A program made the translations under genes and the position numbers. Below, piece after piece: positions 24,976 to 35,900 of a stretch of 64,000 nt of DNA; positions within the stretch are counted from its first letter, which is position 1, and every line of letters begins with the position of its first letter. The stretch is from the NCBI RefSeq assembly GCF_963669205.1, contig NZ_OY769915.1, forward strand, positions 594,001 through 658,000, read 5' to 3'. Source of the DNA: an uncultured Roseibium sp. (lineage in GTDB: Bacteria > Pseudomonadota > Alphaproteobacteria > Rhizobiales > Stappiaceae). The notes under the pieces were generated by a model. That model saw nothing but the letters and a program-made list of their open reading frames with translations, was not told the DNA's origin and ran no database searches.

Positions 24976-27486
24976 ATGCCGAAAGGCAGCAGGGACGACG
25001 TGCACAGGGGCACGCCGTGGCGAGATCGGAGTCTGAAATCTGTTAAGCTCGGCAGCACTGCGCTTGCCGGCTACGGCTTCATGACGGCGCCGGTTTCCGC
25101 AGACATGCTCGCCAACACCTCGGCTGCCATCAATCCGGGCGCGATGATCCTAGTCGGTGCGGTCGGCGGCATGTGCGCCTTTGCCGTAACGGCGGCAATC
25201 TCTCTTATCCGGCACCGCAAGCAATCCGCTCAAATCACCGCAGCGCTCGAGAAGGAAAAGGCGGATCTCAAGTTCCGCGTCGACCGTCTGGAGGCGATGC
25301 TGAACACGGACGAGCAGCGCGTGATCGTCTGGACGGGCAACGGGGCCGTTCCGCAGATCTGGGGTGTTCTTCCCGATAAGTCCGGTGTTCCGCGTCCGCC
25401 GGCACAGCTTCTGGCTTTCGGCAGCTGGCTCACAACGAAATGCGCGGGCGACCTTGAGCGCCATCTCGACATGCTGTTTCGCGCGGGCGAGGCCTTCACC
25501 GCCACGTTGAAGACCCGGACAGGCACTTATGTGGAGGCGCTGGGGCGCACGACCGGAGGCGCCGTGGTTCTCAGATTGCGTGATCTGACCGGCGAACGGC
25601 AGATGCAGGCTGAACTCGCCGCACGCAACGCCAAGATTTCCGGCGAGTTGCACATGCTGCACGCCTTGCTGGATGCCATGCCGGCACCGGCCTGGCAACG
25701 GGATTCGGAAGGCAAACTGAGCTGGGCGAACGCGGCCTATGCGGAAGCGGTTGAAATGCCGGACGCGGAAAGGGCGGTGAAGGACGGCGTCACGTTTCTG
25801 GATGCCGCGGCCCGTACCGCGATGGCTGTCCAGCGCACGGAAGATGGCTGCTTCAGCGCGCGGATCCCGATCGTCGCCTCGGGCGCGCGGCGGGTGTTCG
25901 AGGTCACTGATGTCAATGCGAGTGTCGGCGGGGCCGGCATTGCCGTGGACATCAGCGAACTTGAACAGGCGCGCAAGGAGTTGGGCCGCGCCGAAGACTA
26001 TCACGGCCGCACCCTGGATCAGCTTGCCGCCGCCGTCGCGATTTTCGGCAGCGATCGCAAGCTGCAGTTCTACAATGCCGCCTTCCGCCAATTGTGGGAT
26101 CTGGACGACGCCTTTCTGGAAAGCAAGCCCGAGGACGGCACCGTGCTCGATTCGCTGCGCGCGTCGCGCAAGCTGCCGGAGCAGGCCGACTATCGCGTCT
26201 GGCGCAACAAGATGCTCGAGAGCTATCAGTCGCTCGAAGCGCGCGAGAGCTGGTGGCATCTGCCCGACGGGCGCACGTTGCGCGTCATCGCCAACCCGCA
26301 TCCACAAGGGGGCGTGACCTATATCTACGAGAACTTTACCGAACGGCTGGACCTGGAAAGCAAGTACAACGCGTTGACGCGGGTGCAGGGGGAAACGCTG
26401 GACAACCTGTCCGAGGCCGTTGCCGTGTTCGGCTCCGACGGCAAGCTCAGGCTCTGGAATCCCGCATTCGGGCGGATCTGGCAGATCGATGAAAACCGGC
26501 TCGCCGAATTGCCCCATGTTAATAAAGTCGTCTCCGCCTGCACGCTCAACGAAACGGAAGAGGCGGCCTGGCAGCAGCTTGCCGGAAACGTCACCGGCCT
26601 GCTGGACAACCGTACCCACAAGATCAGCCGCCTGGAGCGTCACAACGGCGACGTTCTCGACTATGCCACCGTCCCCTTGCCGGATGGAGGCACACTCGTC
26701 ACCTTTGTGGATGTCACCGACAGTGTGAATGTCGAGCGCGCGCTTCTTGAGAAGAACGAAGCGCTGCAGCAGGCGGACCAGATCAAGAACGCCTTCATCC
26801 AGCACGTCTCCTACGAACTTCGCTCGCCGCTGACCAACATCATCGGCTTCGCGCAGCTCCTGTCCGATCCGAAATTCGGCGAGCTGAGCGAGAAGCAGGG
26901 CGAGTATGCCGAGTACATCCAATCGTCCTCGTCCGCCCTGCTTGCGATCATCAACGACATTCTCGATCTGGCAACGCTTGACGCGGGCATCATGGAACTC
27001 GATCTCGGCGAGGTCGATGTCGCCTCCACCGTGTCGGCCGCCGTCGAAGGGCTCAAGGACAGGATCGCCGAAGCCCAGATCACGCTGCGGATGGATGTTC
27101 CGGAGAACATCGGTGTGATTGTTGCCGACGAGAAACGCCTCCGGCAGGTCCTGTTCAACCTGATCGCCAACGCGGTCCGGTACTCGGAAGAAAACGGCGT
27201 GGTCGATGTCAGCTGCAACCGCGACGAGGAATCGGTCACGTTCGTTGTCCAGGACCATGGTTACGGTATTCCCGCCGAGGTGCTGACACAGGTGTTCAAC
27301 CGGTTTGTCGGCCACGACACCGGCAGCCGCCGCCAGGGCGCGGGGCTCGGCCTCGCGATCGTGAAGAGCTTTGTTGAATTGCACGGCGGCAGCGTTGACA
27401 TTCAGTCGGCGGAAGGCAAGGGAACGACGGTCACCTGCGTGTTTCCGTCCCAGCCCGAGCTGGAAGACCAGGTCGCCGCCGAATAG
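24976..27486 (+). CDS. divL: DivL-type tyrosine-bearing PAS sensor kinase
   Basis: An 836-residue membrane-anchored protein. A transmembrane segment lies at about 49-78, then PAS-type modules (about 225-340, 345-460, 470-580), then a HisKA/HATPase core. The H-box reads FIQHVSYELRSPLT: the residue normally phosphorylated, His before Glu, is Tyr613. This substitution is the hallmark of Caulobacter DivL, which works as an allosteric controller of CckA and binds DivK~P rather than acting as a normal kinase. The ATPase motifs (NLIANAVRYS, DHGYGI, GAGLGLAI) look intact. The tsaE-type gene follows 14 bp downstream, as in relatives. Confidence 0.9.
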   Translation: MPKGSRDDVHRGTPWRDRSLKSVKLGSTALAGYGFMTAPVSADMLANTSAAINPGAMILVGAVGGMCAFAVTAAISLIRHRKQSAQITAALEKEKADLKFRVDRLEAMLNTDEQRVIVWTGNGAVPQIWGVLPDKSGVPRPPAQLLAFGSWLTTKCAGDLERHLDMLFRAGEAFTATLKTRTGTYVEALGRTTGGAVVLRLRDLTGERQMQAELAARNAKISGELHMLHALLDAMPAPAWQRDSEGKLSWANAAYAEAVEMPDAERAVKDGVTFLDAAARTAMAVQRTEDGCFSARIPIVASGARRVFEVTDVNASVGGAGIAVDISELEQARKELGRAEDYHGRTLDQLAAAVAIFGSDRKLQFYNAAFRQLWDLDDAFLESKPEDGTVLDSLRASRKLPEQADYRVWRNKMLESYQSLEARESWWHLPDGRTLRVIANPHPQGGVTYIYENFTERLDLESKYNALTRVQGETLDNLSEAVAVFGSDGKLRLWNPAFGRIWQIDENRLAELPHVNKVVSACTLNETEEAAWQQLAGNVTGLLDNRTHKISRLERHNGDVLDYATVPLPDGGTLVTFVDVTDSVNVERALLEKNEALQQADQIKNAFIQHVSYELRSPLTNIIGFAQLLSDPKFGELSEKQGEYAEYIQSSSSALLAIINDILDLATLDAGIMELDLGEVDVASTVSAAVEGLKDRIAEAQITLRMDVPENIGVIVADEKRLRQVLFNLIANAVRYSEENGVVDVSCNRDEESVTFVVQDHGYGIPAEVLTQVFNRFVGHDTGSRRQGAGLGLAIVKSFVELHGGSVDIQSAEGKGTTVTCVFPSQPELEDQVAAE

Positions 27487-27500
27487 CAACAGGACGGCCC

Positions 27501-29027
27501 ATGGCAGAGCATCGGCTGCGGGAGCTTCCTGCGTCAATTCTCAGACTGGAGACGAAGGACGAGGCCGAAACGTGCCTGCTTGCCGAAGACATCGCCATGA
27601 TCTTGAAGGCAGGGGACGTCGTCTGCCTCTCCGGTGATCTGGGAGCGGGAAAATCCACCTTCGCCCGAGCCTTGATCAGGGCGCTTGCCGATGACGGACA
27701 CCTGGAGGTGCCCAGCCCGACATTCACGCTCGTCCAGTCCTATGAACTGCCGAGATACGACCTCGCACATCTTGATCTCTACCGTCTCGAGGAGCCCGAT
27801 GAGATCGAGGAACTCGGGCTTGCTGATCTGCTTCAGACGGGCGCGGCACTGATAGAGTGGCCGGAAATGGCGTCTGCTTTCCTCCCGCAAGACGCGTTGT
27901 GGATCCAGATCAGTCAGCGGGAGGAGGATGCCGGGTGGCGGCAATTCGATTTCTATTCCTCTCTCGAGACCTGGCAGGATCGGATCGCGCGCACGCAGGA
28001 CACGCGCACCTTTCTCCGCGAGGCAGGATTCGGGAGTGCCGGGCGCCGGTTCCTGGCAGGTGACGCCTCCTTGCGATCGTTTGAAAGCGTTGCGGACGCG
28101 ACTGCAAGACGGGTCCTGATGCAATGGCCGTTTCGCGAAGGGGGCGTCCCGGAGAACGTGCGTGCCTACATGAAGTCCGTTCATCTGGCTGAAGACTGCC
28201 GTGCGGTGCTGGCGATTGGCCTGGAATTGCGCAAACGTGGCCTGAGAGCGCCGGAGACGATTGCCGCCGATCCGGAGAAAGGTCTTGTCCTCCTGGAAGA
28301 CCTCGGACGGGAGACGATTGTCGTTGACGGAGAGCCCGATCCTGAGCGTTACGAGGTCGCCGTCGATGTTCTCGTCAGGATGCACAGTCAGACTTGGCCT
28401 GATGCCGTGGATTTGCCGGAGGGCGGCAGGTATGGGCTGCAACCCTATTCGGACAGCGCGCTGATTGCGGAGGCATCGCTTTTTCTCGACTGGTACGTCC
28501 CGGAAACAGGCAAGGTTTCCGTCGATGCAGCGTTGCGGAAAGATTTCGAAGCGCTCTGGCAGGATGCCCTGAACGGCATTGCCGACGCGCAAAGAGGCTG
28601 GGTGCTGCGCGATTTCCACTCTCCGAACCTGCTCTGGCAGCAAGGCGCAGCGGGAACGGACCGCATCGGGCTGATCGACCTGCAGGATACGGTGATTGGA
28701 CCTGTCGCCTACGATGTCGCCTCGCTCCTGCTCGATGCGCGCACCGACATCGGCGTCGAACTGGAAACACGTCTTTACGATGCCTATGTCAGGAAGATGG
28801 AAACACTTTCGCCCGGCTTCGACAGGCAAAGCTTTTCCAGGGCATATTCGGTGATGGCTGCCCAACGCATCACCAAGATCCTCGGGATCTTCGTGAGGTT
28901 GGCACGGCGGGATGGCAAGCCGTCTTATTTGAGCCATCTGCCGCGTATGCTAGGCTATCTGGACCGGGTGTTCGAACGCCCGGGCATGTCGGAATTGAAA
29001 GACTGGTATGGGCAATTCCGGCATTGA
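27501..29027 (+). CDS. TsaE / aminoglycoside-phosphotransferase-fold (AmgK-like) fusion
   Basis: A bifunctional 508-residue protein. The N-terminus (about 10-150) is TsaE, the ATPase of the t6A37 tRNA-modification complex, with P-loop GDLGAGKST (45-53) and PSPTFTLVQ-YE and LDLYRL motifs. The C-terminal part (about 170-500) has the APH kinase fold, with catalytic loop VLRDFHSPNLLW near 367-378 and LIDLQDTVIGP. Together with the next gene, MurU, it fits AmgK, the sugar kinase that phosphorylates N-acetylmuramate at C1 in peptidoglycan recycling. The fusion is known in alphaproteobacteria; the substrate of the kinase half is inferred from context. Confidence 0.88.
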   Translation: MAEHRLRELPASILRLETKDEAETCLLAEDIAMILKAGDVVCLSGDLGAGKSTFARALIRALADDGHLEVPSPTFTLVQSYELPRYDLAHLDLYRLEEPDEIEELGLADLLQTGAALIEWPEMASAFLPQDALWIQISQREEDAGWRQFDFYSSLETWQDRIARTQDTRTFLREAGFGSAGRRFLAGDASLRSFESVADATARRVLMQWPFREGGVPENVRAYMKSVHLAEDCRAVLAIGLELRKRGLRAPETIAADPEKGLVLLEDLGRETIVVDGEPDPERYEVAVDVLVRMHSQTWPDAVDLPEGGRYGLQPYSDSALIAEASLFLDWYVPETGKVSVDAALRKDFEALWQDALNGIADAQRGWVLRDFHSPNLLWQQGAAGTDRIGLIDLQDTVIGPVAYDVASLLLDARTDIGVELETRLYDAYVRKMETLSPGFDRQSFSRAYSVMAAQRITKILGIFVRLARRDGKPSYLSHLPRMLGYLDRVFERPGMSELKDWYGQFRH

Positions 29028-29067
29028 GGGATCGCAGATTGGCTGGAACAATCGTTTGAGAGACAAG

Positions 29068-29802
29068 ATGACACAACCGCGGTTTCGACCAACAACGGCA
29101 ATGATTCTTGCTGCCGGTCTCGGCAAAAGGATGCGGCCCCTGACTGCGACGACGCCCAAGCCGTTGATCGAGGTCAACGGGCAGGCGCTGATCGACCATG
29201 GCATGGACCGTCTCGCGGCCGCCGGTGTGAAGACCTGTGTCGTCAACGTTCATTATCTGGCTGACCTGGTCGAGGTGCATGTGCGCCGCCGCCAGGACAT
29301 GGATATTCTGATCTCCGACGAACGGGAGCAACTGCTTGAAACCGGCGGCGGCATCAAGAAAGCGCTGCCACTCCTGGGGGATGACCCGTTCCTGCAGCTG
29401 AACGCGGACACCTGTTACTGGATCGAAGGCGTCAAGCCGAACCTGGAACACATGATCGATGCATGGGACGGGGACCGCATGGACGCCTTGCTGCTGGTCG
29501 CCGAAACCGTGAAATCGGTCGGGTATTCGGGGCGCGGCGACTTTGAACTTGCCCGCGACGGCAGTTTGACGAGGCGGCTGGAAAAGGGCGTTACACCCTT
29601 TGCCTATGCCGGCGCGGCCATCCTTCATCCGAGGTTTTTCGAAGGCGCGCCGGACGGGCCGTTCTCGATGAATATCCTGTTCGACCGGGCAATCGAGGCC
29701 GGACGCCTGTTCGGCGTGCAAATGGAAGGCCTCTGGCTCCATATCGGCACGCCGGACGCGATCCGTGCAGCGGAATACGCGGTTCGCGAGAGCGCGGCCT
29801 AG
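29068..29802 (+). CDS. murU: Nucleotidyltransferase, MurU-like
   Basis: A 244-residue sugar-phosphate nucleotidyltransferase with the signature AMILAAGLGKRMRPLTATTPKPL and the metal-binding QLNADTCYW segment near residue 120. In the MurNAc recycling route MurU makes UDP-MurNAc from MurNAc-1-P, which fits the AmgK-like domain encoded just upstream. The start at 29068 (MTQPRFRPTT) has GAGAGACAAG before it. An earlier ATG at 29008 overlaps the previous gene and encodes unconserved residues. Confidence 0.85.
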   Translation: MTQPRFRPTTAMILAAGLGKRMRPLTATTPKPLIEVNGQALIDHGMDRLAAAGVKTCVVNVHYLADLVEVHVRRRQDMDILISDEREQLLETGGGIKKALPLLGDDPFLQLNADTCYWIEGVKPNLEHMIDAWDGDRMDALLLVAETVKSVGYSGRGDFELARDGSLTRRLEKGVTPFAYAGAAILHPRFFEGAPDGPFSMNILFDRAIEAGRLFGVQMEGLWLHIGTPDAIRAAEYAVRESAA

Positions 29803-29809
29803 GGTACGG

Positions 29810-32800
29810 ATGTCCGAGCGACCGCGCTTTTTTTCCGTTCCGCCGTCCGTTCCGTTTCTAGAGACGCTGGTCGATACCCTTGTCGACGGTACCCTTGTAC
29901 CGGGTTTCCGCCCGCTCGATGATCCGCACCTGCTCGCGACTGCGACCATCTATCTTCCGACGCGGCGGTCGGCGCGGCTTCTGCCCGCGATCTTTCAGAA
30001 GAAATTCGGTGCACGGCCGGTGCTGCTCCCGAAGATCAGACCTGTCGGAGACGCGGACGAAGACCTGCTGAGCCTCGACGCATCGGCAGATCTTGCCCCG
30101 CTGCCACCTGCGATACAGCTGACGGAGCGGCATCTGACGATGACACGGCTCGTCATGGCGTGGAAAGGCGCGCTGCGGCGCGAAGTCCTGAACCTGCGCC
30201 TCGATGAGCCCCTAGGCGTTCCGGCTTCGACCGCCGATGCTGCCTGGCTCGCGGCGGATCTCCTGGCCCTCATGGACGAAATCGAGACGGAGGAAGCGGA
30301 TTGGTCTGAACTCGGGTCGCTCGTTCCCGAGGATTTTGCCCGCTATTGGCAGATTACGCTCGATTTCCTCAAGATCGTGCAGGAGGCCTGGCCCGCGCAT
30401 CTGGCCGAGCGGGGGCAGATGGACCCAAAGGCGCGCAGGTCTGCCTTGATCCGGCGCGAAGCGAAACGGCTTGCCGGAGAAGCTTCTGACGCCCCCGTCA
30501 TCGTGGCCGGGGTCACCGGCTCGGTTCCGGCGACGGCCGAACTTTTGAAGGTTGTTGCCGGCCTTGATCGTGGGGCCATCGTCTTGCCCGGTCTGGACCC
30601 TCATCTCGACGACCGGTCCTGGTCACTCCTGAGGACCGAAGGCGCGTCCTCCAGGTCCGGCGGATTTGCAGGCGGACCGCGCCCGTCGACACTGCCGTCG
30701 CATCCGCAGTTCTCCTTCAGGCAGCTTCTGGACAGGCTCGGAGCCACGCGGTCGGATGTTGTTCCGCTCGGGGACCGGATGAGTTCCGAACAATCGCTCC
30801 GCGAAACTCTGGTTTCCGAAGCGCTGCGTCCCGCCGACACGTCCGATCAGTGGACCGCGTATCTGGCGGATACCGGCGTCGCGGACCGGACGGCCGCCCT
30901 CGGCGGCGTTTCGCTGCTTGTTGCGCGCAACGAGGCGGACGAGGCCCTGAGCCTTGCCATTGCCCTGCGTGAAGCCATTGAACGGGGCGAGTCCGCCGCG
31001 CTCGTTTCGCCTGACAGGATGCTGACCCGCCGGGTGGCGGCGGAGCTGACCCGCTGGAACATCCAGGTCGACGACAGCGCAGGCCGCCCGCTCGACCAGA
31101 CGGCCCCTGCCGTCCTGCTGTTGCTGTCTGCAAAACTGGCGCTGCACGGCTGCGAGCCGATCGATCTTCTCGCGCTTCTGAAACATCCGCTCGCACGCCT
31201 CGGCCTGCCTTACAGGGATATCCGGTCCGCGGCGCGCGCGCTTGAACGCGGTGTGCTTCGCGGCCCGAGAGCGAGGCCAGGAACGGGCGGTTTGCGCGCG
31301 GCGGTGGAGGCAAGCCGCAACCCAGTTGACACCGCCCATATTCCACGCTGGAAAAAGGTGCATGACGGGGACTGGGATGTCGTCGCCGATCTGGTTGAAA
31401 GACTGGCAGCTGCGCTCGCCCCGCTCGAAGCCCTTGCAGAGAGTGCCGAGCCGGTACCGGTCACGCAACTGGCGCGTCTGCAGGTGGATGTCGTCCAGTC
31501 AATCGCGACCGATGAAACGGGCTCGTGCGACGAGCTTTATGCCGGCGAAGCCGGCGAGGCGCTTGCGCTCTTCCTGAACGGCTTTCTGGAAGCCGGGGCG
31601 AGCGGACTGGCGATAGCGCCGCCGGAATGGCCGTCCGTCCTGCCGGCCTTCATGGCCGGCCAGGCCGTCCGGCGGCGGCTGCCCGGAGATCAGAGGGTCC
31701 AGATCCTGGGGCCGATGGAAGCCCGGCTGCAAAGTTTCGACTTTGCCGTTCTGGGTGGCCTGAACGAGGGTGTCTGGCCGCAGCGGACACGCAACGATCC
31801 CTGGCTCAACCGACCGATGAAACGGGATATCGGCCTCGAACCGCCGGAACGCCGTCTGGGAGCCTCTGCACATGATTTTGCGCAAGGGATGGGCGCTGCC
31901 CGTGTTCTGCTGTCGCGTAGCGCAAGAATCGACGGCGCCCCCACGGTTGCATCCAGATGGCTGCAGCGCCTGACCACCCTGGCCGGACCGGATGTCACCG
32001 GCGCCATGGAGCGGCGTGGCGGTCTCTTTTCGCGTCTCGCCGATCTCATCGACCGGCCGGCCGGGCCAGTCAGGCCGGCGATGCGTCCAAATCCTGCGCC
32101 GCCGCTTGCCGCACGGCCGCATTCGCTTTCGATCACCGAGATCGAGCGATTGATCCGGGACCCTTACGCGATCTTCGTGCGTCACGTCCTGGAGCTCCGC
32201 CCGGTCGACCCGATCGGCGGCGAACCCGGGGCCGCCGACAAGGGCAACCTGATCCACGATGCTCTCGCACGGTTCCTGTCAACCTGGTCAGGCCCGTTGG
32301 ACGACAGCGCCCTGGCGGCGCTGACGCTAATCGGCGAAGAGCTTTTCGAACCGCTTGATGCCTTTCCGGCCATACGGGCCATGTGGTGGCCGAGATTCCA
32401 GAAAATTGCCGCGGGTTTCGTTGCCTTTGAAAACCGGCGCGAACAGCAAATCGACAACCGGTTCCTGGAAATCGGCGGCGGCGTCGAGCTCCGGCTCCCC
32501 GGTTTCGAGTTTCGCCTGCGCGGGCGGGCGGACCGGATAGATATTCTGAAATCCGGCGGCCTTTCGGTAATCGACTACAAGACCGGGCAGGTGCCTTCGC
32601 AAAAACAGGTGGACGCGCTGCTGTCGCCGCAGCTTTCGCTCGAAGCTGCCATGGTGCGCCGGGCCGGTTTCAAGGGCGTGCCTGCCGATCGTCCCGTGTC
32701 GGAATTGCTCTATCTGCAGCTGAAGGGCGGCGACGAGGCCGTTGTCGAAATCCTGCGGAACCCGAAAGAGAGGGACCTGGAGGATCTGGTCGAGGATGCC

Positions 32801-32956
32801 TGGACCCGTCTCGAACAGCTGATCGCCCATTATTGCAATCCCGATACCGGTTATCTTTCCCGCGCCCGCGTGATGCGGGGACGGGCGCTCGATGGCGACT
32901 ATGACCATCTGGCCCGCGCGCAGGAATGGGCGCTCGGCGGTGAGGACACACAATGA
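29810..32956 (+). CDS. addB: Double-strand break repair protein AddB
   Basis: Helicase-nuclease subunit of AddAB, which processes DNA double-strand ends for RecA-dependent repair. It is 1048 residues, in the alphaproteobacterial AddB class. An inactive-helicase-like N-terminal region is followed by a conserved VLGGLNEGVWPQRTRNDPWLNRPM block (near residues 640-665) and a C-terminal PD-(D/E)XK nuclease with RGRADRID and VIDYKTG (near residue 920). The start at MSERPRFF is chosen because AGGG lies just upstream and it falls 7 bp after the murU stop. Its stop overlaps the addA start (ATGA). Confidence 0.94.
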   Translation: MSERPRFFSVPPSVPFLETLVDTLVDGTLVPGFRPLDDPHLLATATIYLPTRRSARLLPAIFQKKFGARPVLLPKIRPVGDADEDLLSLDASADLAPLPPAIQLTERHLTMTRLVMAWKGALRREVLNLRLDEPLGVPASTADAAWLAADLLALMDEIETEEADWSELGSLVPEDFARYWQITLDFLKIVQEAWPAHLAERGQMDPKARRSALIRREAKRLAGEASDAPVIVAGVTGSVPATAELLKVVAGLDRGAIVLPGLDPHLDDRSWSLLRTEGASSRSGGFAGGPRPSTLPSHPQFSFRQLLDRLGATRSDVVPLGDRMSSEQSLRETLVSEALRPADTSDQWTAYLADTGVADRTAALGGVSLLVARNEADEALSLAIALREAIERGESAALVSPDRMLTRRVAAELTRWNIQVDDSAGRPLDQTAPAVLLLLSAKLALHGCEPIDLLALLKHPLARLGLPYRDIRSAARALERGVLRGPRARPGTGGLRAAVEASRNPVDTAHIPRWKKVHDGDWDVVADLVERLAAALAPLEALAESAEPVPVTQLARLQVDVVQSIATDETGSCDELYAGEAGEALALFLNGFLEAGASGLAIAPPEWPSVLPAFMAGQAVRRRLPGDQRVQILGPMEARLQSFDFAVLGGLNEGVWPQRTRNDPWLNRPMKRDIGLEPPERRLGASAHDFAQGMGAARVLLSRSARIDGAPTVASRWLQRLTTLAGPDVTGAMERRGGLFSRLADLIDRPAGPVRPAMRPNPAPPLAARPHSLSITEIERLIRDPYAIFVRHVLELRPVDPIGGEPGAADKGNLIHDALARFLSTWSGPLDDSALAALTLIGEELFEPLDAFPAIRAMWWPRFQKIAAGFVAFENRREQQIDNRFLEIGGGVELRLPGFEFRLRGRADRIDILKSGGLSVIDYKTGQVPSQKQVDALLSPQLSLEAAMVRRAGFKGVPADRPVSELLYLQLKGGDEAVVEILRNPKERDLEDLVEDAWTRLEQLIAHYCNPDTGYLSRARVMRGRALDGDYDHLARAQEWALGGEDTQ

Positions 32957-35900
32957 GCGGGTTCCAGATTCCCGAACTGACGCGGCAGCGTCAGGATCTT
33001 GCGTCCCGTCCGCGCGCGTCGGCCTGGGTGAGCGCCAATGCCGGCTCCGGCAAGACATTCGTTCTGTCGCGCCGCGTCGTGCGGCTGCTCCTTGACGGCA
33101 CCGATCCAGGCCGCATCCTGGCGCTGACCTTCACCAAGGCGGCAGCTGCGGAAATGGCGACCCGTGTTTTCAGGATCCTGGGCGACTGGGTGACGATGTC
33201 CGATGCTGCGCTTGGCGCCGAGCTTCAGGCGATCGAAGGCCGGAGGCCCGATGCGTCCAGGCTTGCGATGGCCCGGCGGCAATTCGCACGTGCGCTCGAA
33301 ACGCCCGGCGGCCTCAAGATCCAGACCATTCACGGCTTTTGCGAAGCGCTGCTGCATCAGTTTCCGCTTGAGGCCAACGTGGCGGGGCACTTCGCCGTGC
33401 TCGATGATCGCGTCGCAGCTGAATTGATGGCCGAGGCGCTTGGCGCCGTGCTGCACACCGCGGAGATGGAACCGGACAGCGCCCTCGGCGGCGCCCTTGC
33501 ATCGGTGATCGATCTCATGAGTGACGGCGGGGTCCAGAAGGCGCTGGAGGACGTGATCCGGGACCGGGATTCCTTCCGCCGCTGGACGGTCGATGCCGGC
33601 GGTTTTGAAGAAGCGCTCACGGAACTCGCCGGTTTGCTGGATGTGTCGGCCTCGGATCGGCTTGCCGATTTCGATGCGCAGTTTATGGAAACGTGTCCCC
33701 TGGATCTGAACGTGTGCCTGAGCTTTGGCGAAGCCTTGCTGACAGGTGGCAAGACGGATCAGAAACGGGCCGAAGACCTTGTCAGCGCGCGCCGCCTGAA
33801 AGAGCCGGTACTGTTCCGGGAGGCCTGGCAATCGATCTTCCTGACCTCGAAACTGGAACCGCGAAAGTCCCTGGCGACCAAGAAGGTCGCGGCGGACTTC
33901 CCGGAGATGGTCGACAGGCTTCTGGCCGAGCAGGGCAGGGTTCTGGCGCAGCTGGACGAGCGCCGGAAGATCGTGACCTTCCAGGGAACCGCCTCGCTCC
34001 TGCGGCTCGCCGAAGCTGTCATAGCGCGATACGAGCGTGCCAAGACCGGGCGCGGGTTTCTTGATTTCGAAGATCTCGTCGTGAAGTCCGCGACATTGCT
34101 GCAGAAGTCGGATGCGGCGCTTTGGGTGCAATACAAACTGGATCAGGGGCTGGATCACATCCTCGTCGATGAAGCCCAGGACACGAGCCCGCGCCAGTGG
34201 GAGGTGGTGACATCGCTCGCTTCGGAATTCTTTTCCGGAACGGGGGCACATGAGCGCACCAGGACGCTCTTTGCCGTGGGGGACGAGAAGCAGTCCATAT
34301 ATTCCTTTCAAGGAGCCGTCCCCGCCTATTTCGATGCGATGCGGCGCGCCTTTTCAAGCAAGGCGGAGGCGGCGGAACAGGAGTTTCACTCAGTCAATCT
34401 TCAGCTCTCCTTCCGCTCCACGCCGGACGTTCTGGGAGCGGTCGACAAGGTCTTTCAGGACGAGGGCGCACATCGTGGCTTGTCGCAGGACGTGAGGGCT
34501 CCGGTGCACGAGGCGATCCGGCGCGACCCCGGAATCGTCGATCTGTGGCCGCTCGAGGCCGATGCGGAAACGGAAGAGCCTGAAGACTGGCGCTTGCCCA
34601 TCGACCACATCGGCTCCGGGAGCCCGATGCTCAAGACCGCCCGCAGGATCGCCTCGGAGATTGCGGCGTGGGTCCGCGGCGGTGAGGCTGATCCGGGAGA
34701 CGTCATGATCCTGGTGCGCAAGCGCGGTCCCTTTGTCGACGCGCTGAACCGGGAACTCAAGCAGCAGGACATCCCGACGGCAGGCAGTGACCGGCTTGTC
34801 CTGACCGAGCATATCGCGGTCCAGGATCTGACCGCGCTCGGCCGTTTCATGCTGCTGCCGGAAGACGACCTCTCGCTCGCAGCTGTCCTGAAGAGCCCGC
34901 TCTTTGGTCTGCTGGACGACGACCTGGTTGAGATCGCACGCGAAACGGACGACAGGGTGCGTCCCGGGACGCTGTGGCAAATGCTGGTGAAGCGCTCGGA
35001 AATCGAGGAAAAGTGGCAATCGGTCCGGACCCGCCTTGAAGACTGGCGCGCGCGCGCCGACTTTGTTCCGCCTTACGAATTCTTTGCCCGTCTGCTCGGG
35101 CCGGATGGCGGGCGCAGGGCCTTTCGGGCACGCCTCGGCGTTGAGGTTGACGATGTTCTGGACGAGTTCCTGGCACTGACCACCGCTTACGAACAGTCCG
35201 GCACACCGGGGCTGGAAGGGTTTCTGGCCTGGCTGGCTGCCGCGCCGACGGAAATCAAGAGGGAACTGACCAACACCAAGGGCATGGTCCGGATCATGAC
35301 CGTGCACGGATCGAAGGGTCTGGAGGCCCGGATCGTGGTGCTCGTCGACCCGGGAGCCGCGCCTGTGAGCGCCATTCACGACCCGTCCTTCCTGCCGCAC
35401 AAGCGATTGAACAACGACCTGCTTCCGCCCGCGCTTGTTTGGTTGCCGCCGAAGGTTGACCGGACACCGTGGCACGAGGCCGCGGTTGAGGACCTTCGCG
35501 CAGTCCAGGCCGAAGAGTACAGACGGCTTCTCTATGTGGCTCTGACGCGTGCAGAAGACCGCCTGGTCGTGTGCGGGTGGGAACCGAAGCGCGGGCAGCA
35601 CGAGGAGTGCTGGTATGCGCTTGTGGAGCGGGCGCTGAAACCCGGAGCGAAAGAGCTGACGAACGACCGGGGTGAGGTCGTCGGCTGGCGCTGGCAGATG
35701 ACCGCCGCTGACGCCCGCGCGCCGTCCGGGACCGGGAAACCGTCGCAAATGCCGGGCGGAGAAGCGCCTGAGGAGTTGCCGGACTGGCTGCTGACGCCCG
35801 TTGCACCGCTGCCCAGGAAAAAACGTCTGCAGCCGTCACGGGTTTTCGAGGAGCTCGAAACCAAGGACGGGATCGAACCGGTTCCTGCACCGGCCCGTCT

